Positions 38,309 to 45,578 of a stretch of 45,578 nucleotides of DNA are shown one piece after another. Position numbers and translations under genes: made by a program. This DNA comes from CAZDVQ01 sp964508975 (GTDB lineage: Bacteria; Bacteroidota; Bacteroidia; Chitinophagales; Saprospiraceae). The DNA lies in NCBI GenBank assembly GCA_964508975.1, contig CAZDVQ010000037.1, forward strand, positions 1-45,578, given 5' to 3'. Position 1 is the stretch's first letter. Each line of letters starts with the position of its first letter. The notes beneath the pieces are model-generated. The model was not told the DNA's origin. It searched no databases and saw only the letters and a list, made by a program, of their open reading frames with translations.

Positions 38309-40297
38309 ATGAGTAATAAGCTTGATGCCAAAATACCAGCAGGATCACTTGCCGACAAGTGGACCAAGTACAAAGCTTCGCTTCCACTGGTGGCTCCAAA
38401 CAACAAACGTCGCCTCGATGTAATCGTGGTGGGTACTGGTCTAGCCGGTGCTTCTGCGGCTGCCTCCCTTGCTGAGCTTGGCTACAACGTTAAGTGTTTT
38501 ACCTTCCACGATAGCCCTCGCCGCGCGCACTCGGTAGCGGCTCAAGGTGGTATTAACGCTGCTAAAAACTACCAAAACGACGGCGACAGCGTGCACCGTT
38601 TGTTCTATGATACCGTTAAAGGTGGCGACTACCGCGCCCGTGAAGCTAACGTACACCGCCTCGCTGAGGTATCTGTTGATATCATCGACCAATGTGTGGC
38701 ACAAGGTGTTCCTTTTGCTCGCGAATACGGTGGCTTGCTCGAAAACCGCTCATTCGGTGGTGTTCAAGTGAGTCGTACTTTCTATGCCCGTGGTCAAACC
38801 GGACAACAATTGCTTATCGGTGCCTACAGTGCCTTGTCGCGCCAAATCGGCCTCGGCAAAGTGGATATGTATAACCGCCACGAGATGCTGGACGTGGTAC
38901 TCGTCGACGGCCATGCCAAAGGTATCATCGCCCGCAACTTGCTGAATGGTAAGTTGGAGCGTTTCTCGGCGCATGCCGTGGTTATCGCCACAGGTGGTTA
39001 CGGTAACGTGTTCTACTTGTCTACCAACGCGATGGGTTCAAACGTGTCGGCTGCATGGCGTACTTACCGCCGCGGTGCCATGTTTGCTAACCCTTGTTTT
39101 ACGCAAATTCACCCAACTTGTATCCCTGTTTCAGGCGACTACCAGTCGAAACTCACCTTGATGTCGGAATCACTCCGCAACGATGGTCGTGTATGGGTGC
39201 CTAAACGCAAAGAAGATTGCGGTAAACACCCCAACGATATCAAAGAAGAAGATCGCGATTACTACCTCGAGCGTATCTACCCAGCATTCGGTAACTTGGT
39301 ACCGCGCGACATCGCTTCGCGTGCCGCTAAGTACGTTTGTGACGAAGGCCGCGGTGTAGGTGCTTCTGGCTTGGCTGTTTACCTCGACTTTGCCGCTGCA
39401 CAATACCGTTATGGTAAATCTGAAGCTAATCGTCAAGGTAACCACAACGCCAGCGACGCTGAAATCCTCGATCTCGGTCAAAAAATCGTGGCAGAGAAAT
39501 ACGGCAACTTGTTCGATATGTACGAGAAAATTGCCGGCGAGAACCCTTACAAACAACCTATGCGTATTTACCCTGCGGTGCACTATACCATGGGCGGTAT
39601 CTGGGTTGACTATAACCTTGAAACGACTATCCCTGGTTTGTTCGCACTCGGCGAGGCTAACTTCTCCGACCACGGTGCTAACCGCCTCGGTGCTTCTGCC
39701 TTGATGCAGGGCTTGGCCGATGGTTACTTTGTAATTCCTTACACCATCGGTTCATACCTCAGCAAAGAGATTTCAAAAGCGAAAACCCCAACCACCCACG
39801 AAGCTTTCGAACAAGCTGAAAATGAGGTTCGTGGTCGTATCAACCAACTTTTGAACGTAAAAGGTTCGCAGAGTGTCGAGTCATTCCACCGCCGCTTGGG
39901 TAAAATCATGTGGGATTACTGTGGTATGTCACGCAGTGCAGAAGGCCTCTTGAAAGCCCGCAAGATGATTCAAGACCTCCGTGCTGAATACTACCGCGAG
40001 GTGTTTGTGCCTGGTACCAACGACGAGTATAACCCTGAGTTGGAAAAAGCCCTCCGCGTAGCCGACTTTATCGAGTTGGGCGAGTTGATGTGTATTGACG
40101 CTTACAACCGCAACGAGTCGTGTGGTGGTCACTTCCGCGAAGAATACCAAGAAGAAGGTGGCGAAGCCCTTCGCGACGACGAAAACTTCAGCCACGTGGC
40201 CGCTTGGGAATTCGCTGGCGAGAATAACGACCCCGTATTACACAAAGAGCCACTCGTTTACGCTGATATTAAGGTTCAAACCCGTTCTTACAAGTAG
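38309..40297 (+). CDS. sdhA: Succinate dehydrogenase / fumarate reductase flavoprotein subunit
   Basis: The catalytic subunit of complex II, 662 aa. The FAD-binding fold is IVVGTGLAGASAAASLAELG (near 34-54). The flavin-linked histidine lies in RRAHSVAAQGGINAAKNY, near residue 75. The active-site region has HPTCIPVSGDY and the capping-domain HYTMGGIWVD (near 418), with GANRLGASALMQGLADGYF near 455. The dicarboxylate-binding arginine is expected in the RDIASRAAKYV segment (near 335). The length suits the Bacteroidota/epsilon-type fumarate reductase-like group. The direction of the reaction cannot be told from sequence. Confidence 0.97.
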   Translation: MSNKLDAKIPAGSLADKWTKYKASLPLVAPNNKRRLDVIVVGTGLAGASAAASLAELGYNVKCFTFHDSPRRAHSVAAQGGINAAKNYQNDGDSVHRLFYDTVKGGDYRAREANVHRLAEVSVDIIDQCVAQGVPFAREYGGLLENRSFGGVQVSRTFYARGQTGQQLLIGAYSALSRQIGLGKVDMYNRHEMLDVVLVDGHAKGIIARNLLNGKLERFSAHAVVIATGGYGNVFYLSTNAMGSNVSAAWRTYRRGAMFANPCFTQIHPTCIPVSGDYQSKLTLMSESLRNDGRVWVPKRKEDCGKHPNDIKEEDRDYYLERIYPAFGNLVPRDIASRAAKYVCDEGRGVGASGLAVYLDFAAAQYRYGKSEANRQGNHNASDAEILDLGQKIVAEKYGNLFDMYEKIAGENPYKQPMRIYPAVHYTMGGIWVDYNLETTIPGLFALGEANFSDHGANRLGASALMQGLADGYFVIPYTIGSYLSKEISKAKTPTTHEAFEQAENEVRGRINQLLNVKGSQSVESFHRRLGKIMWDYCGMSRSAEGLLKARKMIQDLRAEYYREVFVPGTNDEYNPELEKALRVADFIELGELMCIDAYNRNESCGGHFREEYQEEGGEALRDDENFSHVAAWEFAGENNDPVLHKEPLVYADIKVQTRSYK

Positions 40298-40342
40298 TCT
40301 TCAAACAATAATTATTCAACCTTTAAATAAATTCGCTAGCTT

Positions 40343-41092
40343 ATGAAACTTACGCTCAAAGTTTGGCGCCAGAAAAATCGAGACAGCAAAGGTGCATTTG
40401 AAACCTTCCAACTCGATGCGATAAATGAACATATGTCGTTCCTTGAAATGCTCGACGTGTTAAACGAAAGCCTCGTTAGTCAGAAAAAAGAGCCTATCGC
40501 TTTTGAACACGACTGCCGCGAAGGTATCTGTGGTACTTGTGGCGTGGTAATCAACGGTCAGCCGCACGGCCCGATGAATAAAACCACCACTTGCCAGGTG
40601 CACATGCGCGTGTTCAAAGATGGCGATACCATCACCATCGAGCCTTTCCGCTCGGCGGCTTTCCCGGTCATCAAAGACTTGGTGGTTGACCGCTCCTCTT
40701 TCGACCGTATCATCCAGGCGGGCGGTTATGTCAGTGTAAACACTGGCCAAGCCCCCGATGGTAACGCTATGCCAATCGAGAAAGACCAGGCTTCACTCGC
40801 TTTCGACGCTGCTGAATGTATTGGTTGCGGTGCCTGCGTAGGCGCTTGCCCCAATGCCTCTGCCATGTTGTTCACCTCTGCTAAAGTATCGCACTTGGCC
40901 TTGTTGCCACAAGGTAAAGTTGAAGCTAAACGCCGTGTACTCAACATGTTGGCTCAACACGACAAAGAAGGTTTCGGCCTTTGCTCCAACACCGGTGCTT
41001 GCGAGGCTGAGTGTCCAAAAGGCATTTCTATTTCCAATATTGCCCGCCTCAACCGCGAGTACCTCGGTGCTAGCTTGACGGTAGAGAAATAG
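40343..41092 (+). CDS. sdhB: Succinate dehydrogenase / fumarate reductase iron-sulfur subunit
   Basis: 249 aa, the electron-wire subunit between SdhA and SdhC. The [2Fe-2S] site is CREGICGTCG (near 55-64) plus a distal Cys in TTCQVH. The [4Fe-4S]/[3Fe-4S] ferredoxin part is CIGCGACVGACPNAS (near 155) and CSNTGACEAECPKGISI (near 215). The operon ends at the terminator at 41111-41143. Confidence 0.97.
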   Translation: MKLTLKVWRQKNRDSKGAFETFQLDAINEHMSFLEMLDVLNESLVSQKKEPIAFEHDCREGICGTCGVVINGQPHGPMNKTTTCQVHMRVFKDGDTITIEPFRSAAFPVIKDLVVDRSSFDRIIQAGGYVSVNTGQAPDGNAMPIEKDQASLAFDAAECIGCGACVGACPNASAMLFTSAKVSHLALLPQGKVEAKRRVLNMLAQHDKEGFGLCSNTGACEAECPKGISISNIARLNREYLGASLTVEK

Positions 41093-41110
41093 AACAAACT
41101 TATTACTTTA

Positions 41111-41143
41111 AAAGAGGACGTCTTTGACGTCCTCTTTTTTTTT
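41111..41143 (+). terminator. Terminator of the sdhCAB operon
   Basis: Perfect AAAGAGGACGTC/GACGTCCTCTTT stem with a 3-base loop, followed by a run of T. Confidence 0.92.
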
Positions 41144-41259
41144 GCCTAATGCAGCGATTAGTCTATAACTTTCGTTTACTCGTTTATTGTAGTTTGCTTT
41201 AATATATAATCAAGCTGCATGTTCTTAATCCTTAATATTTTATTTAAAAAATAGCAATT

Positions 41260-43701
41260 ATGAAGTTTACCTTGACTAGTTTAGCGCTGCTGCTTGGGAT
41301 TCATTGCCTTCAAGCCCAAAATGTCCCGGATGAAAGAAAGTATGGTAATACAGGAGTTTACAGTAACTTCATGGCCATGGGTACGACAATTGATAATAAG
41401 ATCATTTGTGCCGCAATAAGCACCGATAATCAGTTGCTATCGGGAGATATGAAGATTATAAAAACAGATAATACTGGTAATCTCCTCTTTGAACATACCC
41501 TTGGCACCCCGTATCATGATGAACCTAATGCCATTTTCCAAACGTCCAATGGGAACTATTGGATCGCTGGTACAACTAGATTAAGTGACTCTACAGATGC
41601 TGCGTATTATGCGCTTATTAATCCACTAGGTGTATCGCTTTATAATTTTTCTTATTTATCAAGCCAGAATTATAGGTACAAGGATGCCATTTTAGCATCC
41701 AATAGTGATTTAATCGTAATTGGTGATTTTTTTAATGGTGTTGGTGGTCATGATATTGTAATTCATAGAATTGACCAGTCAGGTAATGTTGTTTTCCAAA
41801 ATACGATTGCCTTGCCTGGAAACCAGTTTGCCTACAGCATTGTCGAACAGAACCCTTCAACACTCATCGTTGCAACAAGTGATGCTACCCAAGGTAAACT
41901 AATGCGTTACAATGCACAGGGTGTATTTTTAAGCAGCCAAAATACTAGCCAGATTCCAGTTCAACTGTTGGCAGATAATGCCCAGAACTTGTTCGTTTTA
42001 TTTGATGATGCCACATTAGCCAAATACAACAGCAACGCAGCACAAGTTTGGTTACAATCGGGTTACGCACACTTGTATCAGACTGACGGCAACAATAATC
42101 TGCTCCTTAAATCTACAGGAGGCCAAATCGTTTTCCTAGATCATGTCAATGCTACGGAGGTATGGACAGGATTTTCTGCCCCTGTTCAAGATTACGATCA
42201 AGTGCATGATGTACTTTGGTATAACGGCCAGCTCGTAACATGTGGTAATAGAGGCCGAGCGTATTTGAGATTCCAAGATACCATAACCATGTCAAGCTCT
42301 GTGATGGAATATGGTCCTACAAGCCACGCCTCTTATTTCCAGTCAACCGCTTCCTTACCGCTCCAAGATGGTACTATGTTGTTGGGAGGCAGTTCATGGA
42401 CTAACCTACCGGCACGAAACCAACCCTTAGCATTATTGAAAATCGATCAACAACTTGATACAATATGGAATTATGCACATGTCAATACAACGGAAAACTA
42501 CCTGCTCGCGGGGCTTTCAACAACACAGGATGGTTCGTATCTTGCAACTTCAAGTCGCGTAAATCCTCTAAATAATCAACCGAGTGTTTCCACGGTAAAA
42601 ATATCCAATACTGGTCAATTCCTATCAGAGCAAGTATTCAGCATTTCTACCCCTGTTTCTTTCCAGACTAAAGCTATAAAATGGAACGGTGGTCACTTAA
42701 CCATAATGTCCCCAATCGACTTGAAGTCGAAGATTTTTTACTTCAATGATCAAGGTGACACCATCTGGACTCGTGCCTATGGTGACCTGTCACGCGTTTT
42801 GCTCGACCTTGAACCAACACCCGATGGCGGTTTTGTAGCCTGTGGGCGTGGCCGAGATGCCACTTTTACAACGCGCGCAATGATCGTTAAATTTAATGCA
42901 CAAGGCCAGTTTGAGTGGGAACGTCTTTTAAACATGCCCAACGATGTATATTCGAGGGCCTTTGATATCGAGGTACATCCCAATGGGTTTTATTACTTGG
43001 TAAGCTATAACTCAAGCATTCCCTCTGATATGAATATTCTGGTATGTAATGCCAACGGTTTCTTAATCAACTCTTATATTGAAACCGCCTCTGACGCTTA
43101 CCACGAGGTTTTCCGTAATATCACGATCAATAATGCTGGCGATATATTCATCGCTAAAGAGTACCTACGGCAAGCTGATGGGGATTTATACCAAACCTAT
43201 CCTATCAATCGCTTGAATCACCAAAGTTCTTATGTTAAAATATCTAAATATAATGCCAATCTTCAGTTGCAGGGAAGCCTCGATCATGCTGTTGGGGTTG
43301 CCGCATACATGAATGCTTTCCATAGTTTGCCAGATGGTAGTTTGGCCTATTCCGGGACCGGACAAAAAAATGGTGCTTCTGTATTTTTCCTCATTAAAAC
43401 CTATCCTCCTTTATTCTCAGGTATAGAACAAGTTGTTGCGTTTGAACATCTGACAGCTTATCCAAATCCTGTGTCAAGAGACGCCACATGCTTTATTTCC
43501 TTACCCGGAACGATGCTTGACTTGCGTACGCTGGAAGTTTATAATGCTTCTGGGCAGCTTGTAAATGCTCGTTATGACCTAAATAAATCTAGCCATACAT
43601 TATCCCTATGCCTACTTGATGCTAGCCTTGGGTTGCACTTTGTAAGGTTTGTGGATGGTCAAGGCCGGACCTATGTTTCACGCTTATTAATCACGGATTA
43701 A
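41260..43701 (+). CDS. Secreted protein with a type IX secretion sorting domain
   Basis: 813 aa with a signal peptide (MKFTLTSLALLLGIHCLQAQ). The body is a string of beta-propeller-like repeats (PDGGFVACGRGRD, QDGTMLLGGSSWT, DGSYLATSSRVN), as in other Bacteroidota cargo proteins. The last about 75 residues (AYPNPVSRDATCFISL to YVSRLLITD) form a type-A C-terminal sorting domain: YPNP start, LEVYNASGQLV in the middle, and a final strand. It should cross the outer membrane by the T9SS and be attached to or released from the cell. No catalytic motif is seen. Confidence 0.88.
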   Translation: MKFTLTSLALLLGIHCLQAQNVPDERKYGNTGVYSNFMAMGTTIDNKIICAAISTDNQLLSGDMKIIKTDNTGNLLFEHTLGTPYHDEPNAIFQTSNGNYWIAGTTRLSDSTDAAYYALINPLGVSLYNFSYLSSQNYRYKDAILASNSDLIVIGDFFNGVGGHDIVIHRIDQSGNVVFQNTIALPGNQFAYSIVEQNPSTLIVATSDATQGKLMRYNAQGVFLSSQNTSQIPVQLLADNAQNLFVLFDDATLAKYNSNAAQVWLQSGYAHLYQTDGNNNLLLKSTGGQIVFLDHVNATEVWTGFSAPVQDYDQVHDVLWYNGQLVTCGNRGRAYLRFQDTITMSSSVMEYGPTSHASYFQSTASLPLQDGTMLLGGSSWTNLPARNQPLALLKIDQQLDTIWNYAHVNTTENYLLAGLSTTQDGSYLATSSRVNPLNNQPSVSTVKISNTGQFLSEQVFSISTPVSFQTKAIKWNGGHLTIMSPIDLKSKIFYFNDQGDTIWTRAYGDLSRVLLDLEPTPDGGFVACGRGRDATFTTRAMIVKFNAQGQFEWERLLNMPNDVYSRAFDIEVHPNGFYYLVSYNSSIPSDMNILVCNANGFLINSYIETASDAYHEVFRNITINNAGDIFIAKEYLRQADGDLYQTYPINRLNHQSSYVKISKYNANLQLQGSLDHAVGVAAYMNAFHSLPDGSLAYSGTGQKNGASVFFLIKTYPPLFSGIEQVVAFEHLTAYPNPVSRDATCFISLPGTMLDLRTLEVYNASGQLVNARYDLNKSSHTLSLCLLDASLGLHFVRFVDGQGRTYVSRLLITD

Positions 43702-43716
43702 GCTTTTTTTTGATTT

Positions 43717-43842
43717 TTTGGGCGCCCCGGCTTCGCCGTCGGTCCCCTCTGGGGTTCGCTGCGCTCCGTGCTTTGCACCGCGGCTTTCAGCCGCGCCCGC
43801 CGGGCACCTGGCGCGGCACCCACCAGCTTCGCAGCGGGTGCT
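43717..43842 (+). repeat. GC-rich palindromic block, family 1, with tail hairpin
   Basis: Head TTTGGGCGCCCCGGCTTCGC, then GCTCCGTGCTTTGCACC, GCGGCTTTCAGCCGC and GGCACCTGGCGCGG, with tail hairpin GCACCCACC/GGGTGC, then TAACGATGA. Confidence 0.78.
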
Positions 43843-43910
43843 AACGATGAGCTATGAACTATGAACAATGAACAATGAACTATGAACAATGAACGATGAA
43901 GAATGAACCG
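43843..43910 (-). repeat. Heptamer repeat, ATGAACN (= GTTCATN) type
   Basis: A strict 7-bp period with about nine units (GAGCTAT, GAACTAT, GAACAAT, GAACAAT, GAACTAT, GAACAAT, GAACGAT, GAAGAAT, GAACC) joined to the tail of a family-1 block, as at 23.1, 28.8 and 30.9 kb. Confidence 0.8.
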
Positions 43911-43916
43911 AGTGCT

Positions 43917-44138
43917 TCGCTCCAGCGGAGCGGTATGTTAATAGAAACGGAGTTGCTCTAGTATTGGGAGCTCCAGAGGAGCGACATGTTAATAAAAACG
44001 GAGTTGCTTTATTATTGGGAGCTCCAGCGGAGCTGCATGTTAATAGAAACGGAGTTGCTTTATTATTGGGAGCTCCAGAGGAGCGGTATGTTAATAGAAA
44101 CGGAGTTGCTCTAGTATCGGGAGCTCCAGAGGAGCGAC
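43917..44138 (-). repeat. Tandem array of 51-bp units holding the GCTCC palindrome
   Basis: Units begin at 43966, 44017, 44068 and 44119, exactly 51 bases apart, with a partial unit before. Each holds GAGCTCC(A)G...GGAGC and, on minus, the ATTAACATG context of the dispersed family. Because 51 is a multiple of 3, both strands show open 17-residue repeats, which I take as an accident of the period. Confidence 0.85.
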
Positions 44139-44250
44139 ACAAAAAACACCGGAATTATACTACTAGCATTTACGCAGTATTGCAGCGCCGGGCCTTGCGT
44201 TTGGGTGGGTTTGAATGCGTCGGTTTTAATACAGAGTACCGTTTATCAAA

Positions 44251-44490
44251 GTGCCGCAGCGCGGCAAAAGCTGTCAGCGATGGGTGAGGGAGTGCTGCAG
44301 GCACGACCGGAACCCATCGAAAAGTGCCAGAAATAGATTAAGCCCTGAAGGGGCGACACTATAGACGGTGCGTTTACACATTATATCGTCCTTTCAGGAC
44401 TTAATCTCTAACTGCATCCCTCGATGGGTTCTGCTCGTGCCTGCAACACTCCCTCACCCATCGCTGACAAATCCTGCCGCACCGCGGCAT
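44251..44490. repeat. MITE-like 240-bp long inverted repeat
   Basis: Arms 44273-44320 and 44421-44468 are inverted copies of 48 bases with three mismatches (TCAGCGATGGGTGAGGGAGT at the outer end, ACCCATCGA at the inner). Inner arms AGATTAAG.CCTGAA and outer GCCGC...GCGGC hairpins extend the pairing. The centre is about 100 bases and not coding. Confidence 0.8.
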
Positions 44491-44550
44491 TTCTAGGATG
44501 TACAAAACAATACCTTTATGTATATTCAGACCTCTACATCATGCGATATG

Positions 44551-44631
44551 TGCCGCTCCTAATGGAGCTCCTAAGGCTTTGGCATTAATGGTTCTATTAA
44601 CATGCCGCTCCTAGCGGAGCTGTTTGTTAAC
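44551..44631 (+). repeat. Two GCTCC/GGAGC palindromes of the dispersed family
   Basis: GCCGCTCCTAATGGAGC and, after TTCTATTAACATG, CCGCTCCTAGCGGAGC. Confidence 0.65.
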
Positions 44632-44670
44632 TTAGTTCTGTGCACTGTTCTGCTCTTAGCACTATTGCAA

Positions 44671-44695
44671 GGCTGCTTAGCAGCCGTTTTTTTTT
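44671..44695 (+). terminator. Orphan terminator-like hairpin
   Basis: GGCTGCTTAGCAGCC followed by G and nine T. No gene upstream on this strand is near, so it may be a relic or end a small RNA. 44696-44940 holds nothing else I can name. Confidence 0.5.
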
Positions 44696-44991
44696 GATGT
44701 TGGCATTGACCTAAGGATGGTTCTTAATGAACTTTAAAATGCTATGTTGTTCGTATAATTAGGTAAATTATGCAAGGGAAATCTATTTCTAGTTTAACTT
44801 TGTACATCATAAAACTTGAGCCATGGAGTTTTCAATTACAATGCAATTAACTAGCCGTGATGTCGTTATAACCAGTTATATCGGTCTTTACAAGAAAAAG
44901 GCAAATATCATCATGACTATAGTTGGTTTATTTTTAAAGTACGCTAGTGAAAACTATGCCCTTTAGGGCAAGAATTTATTAAAGTAGCCTT

Positions 44992-44999
44992 TATCTTTG
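44992..44999 (+). promoter_or_regulatory. -7 box of tnpA, very close to the start
   Basis: TATCTTTG, 4 bases before the ATG, which suggests a leaderless or nearly leaderless mRNA. Confidence 0.45.
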
Positions 45000-45003
45000 T
45001 GAA

Positions 45004-45432
45004 ATGAAGCAAAGACGTGGCGGCCATACGGTTCACAATATACAAATCCACCTGGTTTGGATAACGAAGTACCGCTATGCTGTACTGACAGGGGATGTGC
45101 AAGTTCGAGCTCGGGATTTGCTGCGCCAAACCTGCGATGCGCTGGACGTGAGCATACTAAAAGGAGTTGTCAGCAAGGACCACGTGCATCTTCATGTATC
45201 CTGTCCACCAAGCCTAAGCGTGAGCGAGCTGGTAAAACGGTTGAAAGGGCGGAGTGCCAAGGTCTTACTCTCGGAGTTCCCCGCGTTGAAAAAACGTTAC
45301 TGGGGCGGCCATTTCTGGGGAATAGGTTACGGTGCGTGGAGCGTAGGCAACATAACGGACGAGATGCTACAGCAATACCTTGAACACCACCGGGATGAGC
45401 CGAATGGTGAGGACGTTTTTATCCTGGGTTGA
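45004..45432 (+). CDS. tnpA: IS200/IS605-family transposase TnpA
   Basis: A 142-aa Y1/HUH transposase of single-stranded DNA. The HUH motif is H60-V61-H62 (KDHVHLHVS) and the nucleophilic tyrosine is Y125 (EMLQQYLEHH), at the spacing found in well-studied members. The full length suggests it is active. It is not closely similar to the RAYT at 2.4 kb. TnpA acts as a dimer, recognising end hairpins rather than inverted repeats. No tnpB follows within the window. Confidence 0.93.
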   Translation: MKQRRGGHTVHNIQIHLVWITKYRYAVLTGDVQVRARDLLRQTCDALDVSILKGVVSKDHVHLHVSCPPSLSVSELVKRLKGRSAKVLLSEFPALKKRYWGGHFWGIGYGAWSVGNITDEMLQQYLEHHRDEPNGEDVFILG

Positions 45433-45453
45433 AAAAGAGCCGAAAACTTTTCG

Positions 45454-45515
45454 ACGGCTTTAGCCGTAAAGGCGAATTTCATTCGCAAAGAAACCTATGG
45501 ACTTTCAGTCCATAG
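45454..45515 (+). repeat. Three successive hairpins at the right end of the IS element
   Basis: ACGGCTTTAGCCGT (45454-45467), GCGAATTTCATTCGC (45472-45486) and CTATGGACTTTCAGTCCATAG (45495-45515). The loops are TT, TTC and TTC. The last is probably the hairpin bound by the transposase. Confidence 0.75.
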
Positions 45516-45578
45516 TTGTTTAGTTTTGCTTGCCAATTTCTTTTATGAACTTTCAGCCGGACAGGATGAAGATTTCTC

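Larger units (their letters stand above)
44957..45515 (+). mobile_element. IS200/IS605-family element (tnpA only)
   Basis: One transposase gene lies between a left hairpin TGCCCTTTAGGGCA (44957-44970) and right hairpins, the last being CTATGGACT/AGTCCATAG with a TTC loop (45495-45515). There are no terminal inverted repeats, as expected for this family. The exact ends cannot be fixed by reading. Confidence 0.7.

Noticed and set aside
1491..43842. GC blocks as integron attC sites
   Set aside because: The blocks flank core genes in both orientations, no integrase is seen, and the RYYYAAC/GTTRRRY ends are not consistently present.
43852..44287. ORFs on both strands with 17-residue repeats (APEERHVNKNGVALLLG-like and SSGAPNNKATPFLLT-like)
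   Set aside because: They arise because the 51-bp tandem unit is a multiple of 3. Both strands are open at once and there is no start context or homology, so I treat the array as non-coding.
44951..45515. IS200 element as the partner that moves the REP copies
   Set aside because: Its hairpins have no GTAG foot and no sequence in common with the REP copies. The RAYT at 2.4 kb is the better candidate.
45545..45578. Possible start of a CDS at the right edge (ATG at 45545)
   Set aside because: Only 11 codons are visible, with no promoter box, so a gene cannot be supported.

Overview
The window is a chromosomal piece of a member of the Bacteroidota. The evidence is: promoters with the Bacteroidota -7 consensus TAnnTTTG in front of many genes and almost no Shine-Dalgarno sites; a type IX secretion sorting domain; a fused SdhC with an SdhC-A-B order; a Bacteroidota-type DksA-like protein; lipoproteins with short lipoboxes; and a LytTR regulator beside a propeller-type LytS kinase. 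I cannot fix the class or genus by reading.

Layout. 0-5.3 kb: sucC (minus), a repeat-rich stretch with a RAYT (REP-associated tyrosine transposase) and its REP repeats, glmM (minus) and tRNA-His. 5.5-16.8 kb: a beta-helix lipoprotein, a DUF2071 protein, a MazG-like protein, glgB with a small CBM48 protein, an AtuA/DUF1446 protein, a diheme cytochrome, an outer-membrane-like protein and two conserved hypotheticals. 17-24 kb: an accessory zone with a serine hydrolase, two paralogous membrane proteins, an NTF2-like protein, an ATP-grasp protein and an AT-rich pair of hypotheticals. 24.5-30.8 kb: a LytTR/LytS two-component pair and a large lipoprotein. 31-37.4 kb: DUF2200, hemB, ribD, a DUF1444-like lipoprotein, a decayed PIN toxin with its antitoxin, a DksA-like regulator and RNase P RNA. 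37.5-43.7 kb: the sdhCAB operon and a T9SS cargo protein. 43.7 kb to the end: repeats and an IS200/IS605 element.

Housekeeping functions are the TCA cycle (sucC, sdhCAB), envelope precursors (glmM), glycogen (glgB plus CBM48), tetrapyrrole (hemB), riboflavin (ribD) and tRNA processing (rnpB). Most are monocistronic, and several convergent pairs abut or overlap.

The striking part is the intergenic DNA. Nearly every gap holds one or more modules from a small set: (1) GC-rich blocks of about 70-180 bp made of nested palindromes, in three sequence families; (2) degenerate tandem repeats with a period of 7 bp (once 8 bp) abutting those blocks, where each block family keeps its own heptamer partner; (3) REP-like palindromes headed by GTAG, in at least four sequence families, with one RAYT gene flanked by one family; (4) dispersed GCTCC/GGAGC palindromes, one expanded into a 51-bp tandem array; (5) MITE-like long inverted repeats. 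Some heptamer arrays reach into genes: they supply stop codons, the hairpin between two convergent genes, and the leader of hemB. I regard this modular repeat system as the best candidate here for something not yet described.
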